Assembly (NCBI RefSeq): GCF_036867135.1
Contig: NZ_JBAJIJ010000001.1
Location: 558,001 to 622,000 of the forward strand
Length of the DNA: 64,000 bases
Source: Aeromicrobium sp. Sec7.5
Lineage (GTDB): Bacteria > Actinomycetota > Actinomycetes > Propionibacteriales > Nocardioidaceae
Reading direction: 5' to 3'
The position numbers were made by a program, and so were the translations under genes. Position 1 is the first letter of the stretch. Every line of letters begins with the position of its first letter. The notes under the pieces were generated by a model that saw only the letters and a program-made list of their open reading frames with translations, did no database searches and was not told the origin of the DNA. Below are positions 49,603 through 57,702 of this stretch, in pieces.

Positions 49603-51144
49603 ATGCGACTCACGACTGCCCTGCACCGGGCCCTGCAGCAGGACCCCGACCGCCAGCTGACGATCTACGGCGAGCGCGTGCGCACCGTGGCCGAGAGCGC
49701 CGACCAGGTGGCCCGGCTCGCCGCGACCCTGGGTGGTCTCGGTGTCACCCCGGGCGAGCGGTTCGCGATCCTGTCGCTCAACTCCGACCGGTACCACGAG
49801 GCGCTGCTGGCGGCGGCCTGGAGCGGCACGGTCGTGGTGCCGCTCAACATCCGCTGGGCGCTGCTCGAGAACTCGTTCGCGCTGCGGGACGCGGGAGCGC
49901 GCGTCCTGCTGGTCGACGACGCCTTCGCCTCGATGGCACCGCGGCTGCGCGACGAGTGCGAGGCGTTGACCGCCGTCGTCCACATCGGCGACGGCCCCAC
50001 GCCCGAGGGCTGCCTCGCGCTGGAGGATCTCCTGGCGGATCAGGAGCCGGCCCCTGATGCGGGTGCCGGTGACCAGGACCTGTTCGGCATCTTCTACACC
50101 GGTGGCACGACCGGGGCGCCGAAGGGCGTCATGCTCAGCCACGACAACGTGATGGTCAACGGCCTGGCCACGCTCACGACCCACCGGGTGATCGGGCGCG
50201 GACGCCTGCTGCACGCCGCACCGATGTTCCACCTCGCCGACGTCGCGGCGTGGAACTTCGGTCAGCTCGTGGGCGCGACCCACGTCATCGTGCCGATGTT
50301 CGAGCCCGTCTCGGTGTGCCGGGCGATCGAGCAGCACGACGTCACCGACGCCCTCCTCGTGCCCACCATGATCCAGATGCTCGCCGATCATCCCGAGACC
50401 GCCGACCACGACCTGAGCGGGGTCCGTCGCGTCATGTACGGCGCCTCGCCGATGTCGGAGGCCGTGCTCGAGCGCGCGATGAAGGTGTTCACGGGTGCCG
50501 ACTTCACCCAGGCCTACGGCATGACCGAGCTGTCGCCCGTCGCCACGCTCCTGCTGCCCGAGGACCACCACGACCCCGTGCTCCGCCGCTCCGCCGGGCG
50601 CGCGATCGCCGAGCTGGAGGTCCGCATCGTCGACGCGTTCGACGTCGAGGTCCCGCGGGGCCAGGTCGGTGAGGTCGCGGTACGCGGCGACAGCGTCATG
50701 CTCGGGTACTGGAACCGCGACGACGAGACCGCGGCGGCACTGCGCGGTGGATGGATGCACACCGGCGACGGCGCCTACATGGACGAGCGTGGCTACGTGT
50801 TCATCGTCGACCGGGTCAAGGACATGATCGTGACCGGCGGGGAGAACGTGTACTCGGTCGAGGTCGAGAACGTCGTCGCGCAGCACCCGTCGGTCGCGGC
50901 CTGTGCGGTGATCGGTGTGCCCGACGACGCCTTCGGCGAGCGCGTCCACGCCGTCGTCGTGCTCCAGCCCGGTGCGTCGCTCACGGGCGAGGAGCTCACC
51001 GACTTCTGTCGCCCGCACATCGCCAATTACAAGCTGCCCCGCACGACCGAGGTCGTCGACGCGCTCCCGATGTCCGGCGCGGGCAAGATCCTCAAGCGCG
51101 AGCTGCGCAGCCAGCACTGGTCGGGGGAGCGCGGCGTGCACTGA
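49603..51144 (+). CDS. Fatty-acid/CoA ligase (AMP-forming)
   Basis: 513 residues, ANL fold. A3 motif 'IFYTGGTTGAPKGVMLSHDN', A5 'QAYGMTELSPVATLL', A8 'YVFIVDRVKDMIVTGGENVY', and the C-terminal catalytic Lys in 'MSGAGKILKREL'. Full-length for a FadD-type ligase. It would activate the acid consumed by the operon. It starts 21 bp after the hydratase gene with a purine-rich site. Confidence 0.9.
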   Translation: MRLTTALHRALQQDPDRQLTIYGERVRTVAESADQVARLAATLGGLGVTPGERFAILSLNSDRYHEALLAAAWSGTVVVPLNIRWALLENSFALRDAGARVLLVDDAFASMAPRLRDECEALTAVVHIGDGPTPEGCLALEDLLADQEPAPDAGAGDQDLFGIFYTGGTTGAPKGVMLSHDNVMVNGLATLTTHRVIGRGRLLHAAPMFHLADVAAWNFGQLVGATHVIVPMFEPVSVCRAIEQHDVTDALLVPTMIQMLADHPETADHDLSGVRRVMYGASPMSEAVLERAMKVFTGADFTQAYGMTELSPVATLLLPEDHHDPVLRRSAGRAIAELEVRIVDAFDVEVPRGQVGEVAVRGDSVMLGYWNRDDETAAALRGGWMHTGDGAYMDERGYVFIVDRVKDMIVTGGENVYSVEVENVVAQHPSVAACAVIGVPDDAFGERVHAVVVLQPGASLTGEELTDFCRPHIANYKLPRTTEVVDALPMSGAGKILKRELRSQHWSGERGVH

Positions 51145-51170
51145 CGCCGAGCCGCAGTCGACGCCGTGTC

Positions 51171-51201
51171 GACACGAAACGTCACTGACACGCGAACTCA
51201 C
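51171..51201 (+). promoter_or_regulatory. Imperfect direct repeats upstream of the Nit1C operon
   Basis: GACACGAAACGTCAC (51171-51185) and GACACGCGAACTCAC (51187-51201), 11 of 15 identical and 16 bp apart, directly upstream of the putative promoter; a GTGTCGACAC palindrome overlaps the first. A regulator site is plausible; a GlnR-type site is one guess. Confidence 0.35.
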
Positions 51202-51207
51202 ACGGTC

Positions 51208-51236
51208 TTGTTCCGAGTGGAACCAGTCGGCAACAT
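51208..51236 (+). promoter_or_regulatory. Putative promoter of the extended Nit1C operon
   Basis: TTGTTC (51208-51213) and CAACAT (51231-51236) with 17-bp spacing. A GTTCC-GAGT-GGAAC palindrome overlaps the -35 and spacer. Confidence 0.45.
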
Positions 51237-51256
51237 CTGAGCCGTGGACTTGGTCC

Positions 51257-52084
51257 ATGACCACGCGCCACCTGGATTCCCACCGCCATATCGGGCGGCT
51301 GCCGGAGTTCGCGTTCTACGGCGGCCCGCCGGTCCAGGCCGACGTGACCGCGAAGGCGACCGTGGCCGAGTTCCTTGCGACCCTCGACGACGAGCGTACC
51401 GAGCGGGCGCTCGTGCTGCCGAACTACGGCGTGCCGATCCCCGACGCCGCGTTCGACCTCAACCCGCTCGCGATCGAGGCCGCGCAGAAGGACGACCGCG
51501 TCGCCTGCGGCCTCTGGGTCTCGCCGAAGGCGTCCGACGCGGAGCGCAACGACGGCGCCCTCGCGCTGGCGACCGAGCACGGGGTCAAGGCGCTCAAGAC
51601 CAGCTTCCTCCTGGGCGGCTCGCCCACCGATCCCGACTGCGCCGAGCAGATCGACCGCATCTTCACCACCGCCGCCGAGCACGACCTCGTGGTGCACGTG
51701 CACACCTCGCCGGGCGCCGCGAGCGACATCGACCAGGTCGGCCACCTCGTCGAGCGGTACGGCGACGACACCAAGATCCACCTCGTCCACCTGGGCGGCG
51801 GGATGAGCGGGCACATGAAGCTCATCGGCGGCCGGCTCTTCGACTGGATCGAGGCCGGCAAGCAGGTCTACACCGACACGAGCTGGACGATCGGGTTCGC
51901 CCCGCTGTGGCTCGTGAGCGAGATTGAGAAGCGCGGCATCGGCCACGACCGGATCCTGTTCGCGACCGACGCGCCCTGGGGCGACTTCGCGGGCGAGCAC
52001 GCGCGCCTGGCGGCCGCCGCCGGCGACGGCGAGCTCGCCGACCACTTCTTCCACCGCAACTTCGAGGCGCTGTACGGCACCTGA
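51257..52084 (+). CDS. Amidohydrolase_2-family metal hydrolase
   Basis: 275 residues of TIM-barrel metal hydrolase type: 'HLDSHRHIGRLPEFAF' (His-x-His), 'DLVVHVHTSPGAASD' and 'IHLVHLGGGMSGH' (metal His), and 'ILFATDAPWGDFAGEH' with the catalytic Asp. Such proteins hydrolyse or decarboxylate C-N or C-C bonds in small molecules. It is the first gene after the promoter at 51208 and precedes the NitB gene by 83 bp; it is not part of the classical Nit1C set as I know it. Substrate unknown. Confidence 0.78.
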   Translation: MTTRHLDSHRHIGRLPEFAFYGGPPVQADVTAKATVAEFLATLDDERTERALVLPNYGVPIPDAAFDLNPLAIEAAQKDDRVACGLWVSPKASDAERNDGALALATEHGVKALKTSFLLGGSPTDPDCAEQIDRIFTTAAEHDLVVHVHTSPGAASDIDQVGHLVERYGDDTKIHLVHLGGGMSGHMKLIGGRLFDWIEAGKQVYTDTSWTIGFAPLWLVSEIEKRGIGHDRILFATDAPWGDFAGEHARLAAAAGDGELADHFFHRNFEALYGT

Positions 52085-52167
52085 CCTCGACCACCAGCCC
52101 TGGCCCGCAACGGCGCGACGCCAGTACCGCACGACACCTCACCCCACCGCAGCACACAGGAGAACCC

Positions 52168-52692
52168 ATGACCGACGTCGACGCCCAGCTCGCCGCCAAC
52201 ATCGAGGCCTCGCTCGCCGAGATCGCCCACCCGTCGCTGCCCAAGGGCACGAACCTCTACGGCTCCACCAAGCTGTTCCCGGACTACCAGGCCGAGGAGG
52301 GGCAGTCGTACTTCACGCTCATCCACGGCATCCCGCACGAGTCCTCGGTCAGCTTCGTCGCGATCCTGCAGGCCACCCGCGCGCTGCGGAAGGGCTTCGA
52401 GACGGCGATCTACTTCTACGGCCCCGGCACCCTGGCGTGCTCGGCCAACCGCGGGTTCCCGACGACCGGTGACGCCGGCTTCCCGGGCGAGCTCAACATG
52501 AACGCGTCGCTCGAGACCTACATCGCCGAGGGCGGCACGGTCTACTGCTGCCGCTTCGGCCTGGCGCTGCACGGCATCCGCGAGGAGGACCTGATCGAGG
52601 GCGTCATCCCGGCGCACCCGCTCGACGTGCAGGACGCGATCATCCACTACGCCCGCAAGGGCGCGATCATCAACTCCGTCTACAACCTGTGA
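52168..52692 (+). CDS. nitB: NitB: MSMEG_0572/Sll0783-family nitrogen starvation response protein
   Basis: 174 residues. 'NLYGSTKLFPDYQAEEGQSY', 'IYFYGPGTLACSANRGFP' and 'AEGGTVYCCRFGLALHG' are characteristic of the MSMEG_0572/Sll0783 family, a DsrE-like fold protein whose genes are induced by nitrogen starvation and lie in Nit1C clusters. AGGAGA precedes the ATG. Adjacent Cys residues in YCC may be functional. Biochemical role unknown; the cluster is linked to cyanide or nitrile assimilation. Confidence 0.88.
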   Translation: MTDVDAQLAANIEASLAEIAHPSLPKGTNLYGSTKLFPDYQAEEGQSYFTLIHGIPHESSVSFVAILQATRALRKGFETAIYFYGPGTLACSANRGFPTTGDAGFPGELNMNASLETYIAEGGTVYCCRFGLALHGIREEDLIEGVIPAHPLDVQDAIIHYARKGAIINSVYNL

Positions 52693-52730
52693 TCCCAGCG
52701 GCCCACACCACCAGGGACTGAGGAGACCAC

Positions 52731-53819
52731 ATGAACGCGCCCAGCAGCGGAGCCACGGCCACCCGCACCAGCACTCGAGTCGACGTCGCCATCCAGGGCA
52801 TCCGACTGCTCGATGCGCCGGTCAGCCGGCAGTCGGGCGCGGGACCGAGCGACGACGGTCACGTGCTGCTCGGGGGGATCGGGACCGCGATCCCGATCAA
52901 CCCCGACAGCCCGTTCACGATCAACCGGGGGCGCCTGCTCCTCGACGGGGCCGACACCGGTCTCGGCGTGGAGCCGGTGCGCCGCCCGCAGTTCTACGAC
53001 CTCGAGACCGCCGACGGCATCTCGTACGAGAAGATCGCGCGCCTGCACTCGGCCAACGTCCTCGCGACGACCGTGGTGCAGACGTGCGTCAGGTACGACG
53101 AGGCCGAGCGGTGCCGCTTCTGCGCGATCGAGAAGTCGCTCGAGGCGGGCTCGACGATCGCGGTCAAGACCCCCGCGCAGATCGCGGAGGTCGCCAAGGC
53201 GGCCCAGGACCTCGACGGCATCACGCAGATGGTCATGACGACCGGCACGTCGAACGGTCGTGACCGCGGCGCCACCCACCTGGCACGGTGCGTGCGCGCT
53301 GTCCGCGAGGTGCTGCCCGATCTCGCGATCCAGGTGCAGTGCGAGCCGCCGGCCGACCTGCGGACCATCACCGACCTGTACGAGGCCGGCGCCCGCTCGA
53401 TCGGCATCCACGTCGAGTCGATGGACGACGACGTCCGCCGGAGGTGGATGCCGGGCAAGTCCTCGGTGCCGCTCGACGAGTACCGGGCCGCGTGGCGCGA
53501 GGCCGTGCGGGTCTTCGGCCACAACCAGGTCTCGACCTACCTGCTGGTGGGGCTCGGCGAGGACCCCGATGAGATGGTCGAGGCCGCGCAGGAGCTCGTC
53601 GACATGGGCGTCTACCCGTTCGTCGTCCCGTTCCGGCCGCTGGCCGGCACGCTCGCGACCGACGTCGACCAGGTGCCGCCGCCCCCGGCGGAGATCCTGC
53701 AGGACGTCACCCGGCGCGTCGCGCACGCGCTGATGGAGGCCGGCATGCACGGCTCCGACCAGGCCGCGGGATGCGCGGCCTGTGGTGCCTGCAGCGTCCT
53801 GCAGTCCGAGGGGGCCTGA
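52731..53819 (+). CDS. nitD: NitD: MSMEG_0568-family radical SAM protein
   Basis: 362 residues. The radical-SAM cluster motif is CX8CX2C in 'QTCVRYDEAERCRFCAIEKS' (Cys119, 128, 131) instead of the usual CX3CX2C. 'MVMTTGTSNGRDRG' and 'QVQCEPPADL' follow the biotin-synthase-like core. The C-terminus has 'GCAACGACSV', a second Cys cluster that may bind another iron-sulfur centre. GAGGAGA precedes ATG 52731. Genes of this family occur only in Nit1C-type clusters as far as I know. Reaction unknown. Confidence 0.88.
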   Translation: MNAPSSGATATRTSTRVDVAIQGIRLLDAPVSRQSGAGPSDDGHVLLGGIGTAIPINPDSPFTINRGRLLLDGADTGLGVEPVRRPQFYDLETADGISYEKIARLHSANVLATTVVQTCVRYDEAERCRFCAIEKSLEAGSTIAVKTPAQIAEVAKAAQDLDGITQMVMTTGTSNGRDRGATHLARCVRAVREVLPDLAIQVQCEPPADLRTITDLYEAGARSIGIHVESMDDDVRRRWMPGKSSVPLDEYRAAWREAVRVFGHNQVSTYLLVGLGEDPDEMVEAAQELVDMGVYPFVVPFRPLAGTLATDVDQVPPPPAEILQDVTRRVAHALMEAGMHGSDQAAGCAACGACSVLQSEGA

Positions 53820-53824
53820 GCGCC

Positions 53825-55285
53825 ATGACCACGACCCCGGCCCACGGACGCGTCGACCTCGACCGCGGCATCCTCACCGGTGTCCGGCCGCTGCCCGGAC
53901 CGACCTTCCTGGTCGAGCAGGCACAGACCCAGGGACAGCTCGACGCCTACCGGGCCCTGCGGCGCGAGGTCTTCGTGGCGGAGCAGGAACTCTTCGCCTC
54001 CGACGACGCCGACCGCGTCGACGACGACCCGCGCGCGATCGTCCTGCTGGCGCGGACCGCCGACGGCACGCTGCTCGGCGGGGTCCGGATCGCGCCGGCG
54101 GTCGAGGGTCGTGACATCGGCTGGTGGTCGGGCAGCCGCCTGGCGGTCAGCGCGGTGGCCCGCGCCCACGCCGGGATCGGTGGGGCCCTCGTGCGCGCCG
54201 CGTGCGCCCGGGCCGAGGCCGAGGGGGCCCTGCGCTTCGACGCGACGGTGCAGGCCCAGAACGAGCCGCTCTTCGTGCGGCTCGGCTGGACCACGATCGG
54301 GTCCCTCGACGTCCACGGTCGTGCGCACGTGCACATGCTCTGGCCGATCGACCGCGTCGAGCGACTCGCCCGCGCCACCAAGGCGGCGCTCGGCACGCTG
54401 CTCGACGGACTCGGGCTGGACGGACTCGGGGCTCCGGCGGGTTTCGTCGGCGACGACGCCGCCCCGGTGCCCGGCTCCGACCTGCTCGCCGCCTGCGACG
54501 CGATCCTGCCGTCGATGGTCGAGCGTGACCCGGAGTGGGCGGGCTGGTGCGCCGTCCTGGTCAACCTCAACGACATCTCCGCGATGGGCGCCTCTCCCGT
54601 CGGCCTGCTCGACGCCGTGGGCGCTCGCGACGCCTCGTTCGCCCGACGGATCCTCCGGGGCCTGCGCGCCGCCTCCGAGGCGTGGGGCGTGCCGGTGCTC
54701 GGCGGGCACACCCAGCTCGGCGTGCCGGCCTCGCTCAGCGTCACGGCCCTCGGCCGCGCCGACCGTCCGGTCCCCGGTGGCGGGGGCCACCCGGGTGAGT
54801 CCCTGCGGCTCACGGCCGATCTCGGTGGGGAGTGGCGCCCTGGCTACACCGGCTCGCAGTGGGACTCCTCGTCGCACCGCCGGTCCGACGAGCTCCGCGC
54901 CCTCGCGGGCGTCGTCCCGGCGTTGCGGCCCACGGCCGCCAAGGACGTCAGCATGACCGGCGTGATCGGCACGACCGGGATGCTCGCCGAGGCCAGCGGC
55001 TGCAAGGCCGTGCTCGACGTCGCCGACATCCCGACGCCGGCCCGGGCGACGGCGGGCGACTGGCTCACGTGCTTCCCGGGATTCGCGATGGTCTCGGCCG
55101 AGCGCACCCCGTCACGGGAGGTGCTGTCCGGCCACGGGCTCCCTCCGCACGTCGACACCGCCGTCTGCGGACGGCTGACCGTGGGCCACGGCGTCGACCT
55201 GCGCTGGCCCGACGGGCTCGTGACCTCGGCGATCGCCGACACCGTCACAGGACTCGGAACTTCCGACTCGAGGAGAATCGCATGA
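53825..55285 (+). CDS. NitE-NitF fusion: GNAT plus AIR-synthase-related protein (MSMEG_0567/sll0787 family)
   Basis: 486 residues. The N-terminal 180 residues are GNAT-like ('RLAVSAVARAHAGIGGALVR' with the CoA loop). Residues about 200-480 are PurM/SelD-like ('VNLNDISAMGASPVGLLDAV', 'GVPVLGGHTQLGVPA', 'KDVSMTGVIGTTGMLAEAS'), an ATP-binding fold. The two domains are separate proteins in some Nit1C clusters and fused here. The pair suggests ATP-dependent activation and acyl transfer on a nitrogen compound; actual substrate unknown. It starts 5 bp after the radical SAM gene. Confidence 0.88.
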   Translation: MTTTPAHGRVDLDRGILTGVRPLPGPTFLVEQAQTQGQLDAYRALRREVFVAEQELFASDDADRVDDDPRAIVLLARTADGTLLGGVRIAPAVEGRDIGWWSGSRLAVSAVARAHAGIGGALVRAACARAEAEGALRFDATVQAQNEPLFVRLGWTTIGSLDVHGRAHVHMLWPIDRVERLARATKAALGTLLDGLGLDGLGAPAGFVGDDAAPVPGSDLLAACDAILPSMVERDPEWAGWCAVLVNLNDISAMGASPVGLLDAVGARDASFARRILRGLRAASEAWGVPVLGGHTQLGVPASLSVTALGRADRPVPGGGGHPGESLRLTADLGGEWRPGYTGSQWDSSSHRRSDELRALAGVVPALRPTAAKDVSMTGVIGTTGMLAEASGCKAVLDVADIPTPARATAGDWLTCFPGFAMVSAERTPSREVLSGHGLPPHVDTAVCGRLTVGHGVDLRWPDGLVTSAIADTVTGLGTSDSRRIA

Positions 55286-56133
55286 CGATCACCACCCTGG
55301 CCGCCGCGTCGGCCAACTTCGGACGCGACCTCGACGAGGCCTACGCCCTGATCGGCCGGCTGGTCGCCGAGGCGCGCAGCCGCGACGTCGGACTCCTGGC
55401 GCTGCCGGAGGCGGCGCTGGGCGGATACCTCTCGACGCTGCACACCGACGGTGACGGGCCCGACTCGTTGCCGCCGATCATCGACCTCGACGGCCCCGAG
55501 CTGCGCCGGGTCGCCGAGATCGCGGGCGACATGACGCTCGTCCTCGGCTTCTGCGAGGCCGACGGCGCGACGCGCTACAACTCCGCCGCGGCCCTGACGG
55601 GTGACGGCGTGATCGGCGTGCACCGCAAGGTGCACCAGCCCCTCGGTGAGAACCTCTACTACGAGGCGGGCGACGTCTACGAGACCTTCGCGACGCCGGT
55701 CGGTCGCGTCGGGATGCTGATCTGCTACGACAAGGCTTTCCCCGAGGCGGCTCGTGCGCTGGCCCTCGACGGGGCCGAGGTCGTGGCCTGCATCTCGGCC
55801 TGGCCGTCGTCACGCACGGCCGGCGCGGGCGACATCGCGGACGACCGCTGGACCAAGCGGTTCAACCTGTTCGACCAGGCGCGGGCGCTCGAGAACCAGA
55901 TCGTGTGGGTCGCCGCCAACCAGGTCGGGACGTTCGGCTCGATGCGGTTCGTCGCGAACGCCAAGATCGTCGGTCCGGGCGGCGACGTGCTCGCCACCAC
56001 CGGCAGCGAGGCGGGCCTGGCGATCGCCGGGGTCGACCTCGACGAGGCCCTCGGGACGGCACGCCGGTCGATGTTCCACCTGCGCGACCGCCGGCCCGAC
56101 ACCTACGTGACGGAGGCGCCGGTCCATGCCTGA
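55282..56133 (+). CDS. nitC: NitC: carbon-nitrogen hydrolase (Nit1 nitrilase), triad intact
   Basis: 283 residues. Nitrilase-superfamily triad: Glu43 in 'LALPEAALGGYL', Lys116 in 'GVHRKVHQPLGE', Cys148 in 'VGMLICYDKAFPEAA'. Length and motifs fit the Nit1 branch that hydrolyses nitriles and, in Nit1C bacteria, is tied to growth on cyanide. ATG overlaps the preceding stop and its own 3' end overlaps the MSMEG_0570-type gene by 8 bp. Confidence 0.92.
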   Translation: MTITTLAAASANFGRDLDEAYALIGRLVAEARSRDVGLLALPEAALGGYLSTLHTDGDGPDSLPPIIDLDGPELRRVAEIAGDMTLVLGFCEADGATRYNSAAALTGDGVIGVHRKVHQPLGENLYYEAGDVYETFATPVGRVGMLICYDKAFPEAARALALDGAEVVACISAWPSSRTAGAGDIADDRWTKRFNLFDQARALENQIVWVAANQVGTFGSMRFVANAKIVGPGGDVLATTGSEAGLAIAGVDLDEALGTARRSMFHLRDRRPDTYVTEAPVHA

Positions 56134-56449
56134 GATGACCGTGACGGTGCGCTGGCCCGACGGCCACGTCGCCGACTGCTACTCGCCGTCGCTCGTGATG
56201 CACGACCACCTGGCGCCCGGCTCGACCTACCGGGTCGACGAGTTCGCCCGGCGTTCCGCCACCGCGCTGGCGGAGGCGAGCGAGCGGGTGCGCGCGAGGT
56301 ACGGCTTCGCCTGCACCGCGTCCGCCGCCTCGCTGGAGCGGATCCAGGCCACCGCTGCGGGATTCGCTCCCGCCGACCTCGTCGAGGTCCTCGACATGCA
56401 GCCGCCCCTCCCCGAGACGTCACCGTCCACCGCCCAGGAGTCGTCATGA
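56126..56449 (+). CDS. nitG: NitG: MSMEG_0570-family nitrogen starvation response protein
   Basis: 107 residues. 'MTVTVRWPDGHVADCYSPSL' and 'LAPGSTYRVDEFARRSATAL' match the small MSMEG_0570 protein of Nit1C clusters. The Cys in DCYSP is conserved in the family as I recall it. It overlaps both neighbours. Its last 15 residues are low-complexity. Function unknown. Confidence 0.83.
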   Translation: MPEMTVTVRWPDGHVADCYSPSLVMHDHLAPGSTYRVDEFARRSATALAEASERVRARYGFACTASAASLERIQATAAGFAPADLVEVLDMQPPLPETSPSTAQESS

Positions 56450-57699
56450 CCATCCCCGTCGCGATCGTGGGCGCCGGCCAGGCCGGCCTCTCGATCAGCT
56501 GGTTCCTGACCCGCGAGGGGGTCGACCACGTGCTGCTCGAGGCGTCGACGCCGGCCCACGAGTGGACCGACCGCCGCTGGGACAACTTCACCCTCGTGAC
56601 GCCGAACTGGCACTGCCGCCTCCCCGGCTACGCCTACGAGGGCGACGATCCCGACGGCTTCATGAACCGCGAGGAGGTGGCCGCGTGGCTCGCGGGCTAC
56701 GCCGCGTCGTTCGACCCGCCGGTGCGCGAGCACACTGCGGTCACCCTGCTGACCCAGCGCGAGGGGGGCGGCTTCGTGCTCACCCTGCGCGGGCCGGACG
56801 GTGAGGAGTTGCTGGAGGCCGAGCACGTCGTGCTGGCGACCGGCGGCTACCACCTGCCGATCGTGCCGCCCTTCGCCGCGGGCATCGATCCGTCGATCAC
56901 GCAGGTGCACTCGGCCGACTACCGCAACGCGGCGCAGCTGCCCGAGGGCGACGTGCTGGTCGTCGGCTCGGGCCAGTCCGGCGCGCAGATCGCGGAGGAC
57001 CTCCACCTCGAGGGCCGGAAGGTCCACCTCGCCCTCGGTGACGCGCCTCGCGTCGCCCGGTTCTACCGCGGCCGCGACTGCATGACCTGGTTGTCCGACA
57101 TGGGCCTCTACGACACCCCGGTGCAGCAGTACCCCGGTGGTCGCGCCGCCCGCGAGAAGACCAATCACTACGTGACCGGCCGTGAGGGCGGGCGCGACAT
57201 CGACCTGCGCCAGTTCGCCGCCGAGGGCATGCGTCTCTACGGCCTGATGTCCGGCGCCGAGGGCACGAGGCTCTCGTTCGAGCCGACCATGACGGCCGCA
57301 CTGGACGCGGCCGATGCCGTCTACAACTCGATCTGCCGCGACATCGACGCCCACATCGAACGGGAGGGCATCGACGCGCCTCCGGGCGGACAGTACGAGC
57401 CCGTGTGGGCGCCTGACCACGAGCCGAGGATGCTCGACCTCGCCGAGGCCGGCATCACCTCGATCGTGTGGGGCATCGGCTACCGACCCGACTACCGCTG
57501 GGTCAAGGTCGGGGTCTTCGACGGCGCCGCGGCGCCGACCCAGACCCGCGGCGTCACCTCGGTCCCGGGCCTGTACTTCCTCGGGCTGCCGTGGATGCAC
57601 ACGTGGGGATCGGGCCGGTTCGCCGGGATCGCGCGCGACGCCGAGCACGTCTTCCACGCCATCGTGGGGGCCCGACGTCCCGCCGTGGCCGAGCACTAG
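56446..57699 (+). CDS. nitH: NitH: MSMEG_0569-family flavin-dependent oxidoreductase
   Basis: 417 residues. Flavin monooxygenase-like: FAD motif 'VAIVGAGQAGLSISWFL', second dinucleotide motif 'VLVVGSGQSGAQIAEDL', 'VVLATGGYHLPIVP', and C-terminal 'LYFLGLPWMHTWGSGRFAGI'. In Nit1C clusters it is proposed to oxidise an N-containing intermediate. ATG overlaps nitG. It is followed after 3 bp by the second nitrilase-fold gene. Confidence 0.9.
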   Translation: MTIPVAIVGAGQAGLSISWFLTREGVDHVLLEASTPAHEWTDRRWDNFTLVTPNWHCRLPGYAYEGDDPDGFMNREEVAAWLAGYAASFDPPVREHTAVTLLTQREGGGFVLTLRGPDGEELLEAEHVVLATGGYHLPIVPPFAAGIDPSITQVHSADYRNAAQLPEGDVLVVGSGQSGAQIAEDLHLEGRKVHLALGDAPRVARFYRGRDCMTWLSDMGLYDTPVQQYPGGRAAREKTNHYVTGREGGRDIDLRQFAAEGMRLYGLMSGAEGTRLSFEPTMTAALDAADAVYNSICRDIDAHIEREGIDAPPGGQYEPVWAPDHEPRMLDLAEAGITSIVWGIGYRPDYRWVKVGVFDGAAAPTQTRGVTSVPGLYFLGLPWMHTWGSGRFAGIARDAEHVFHAIVGARRPAVAEH

Positions 57700-57702
57700 A
57701 CC

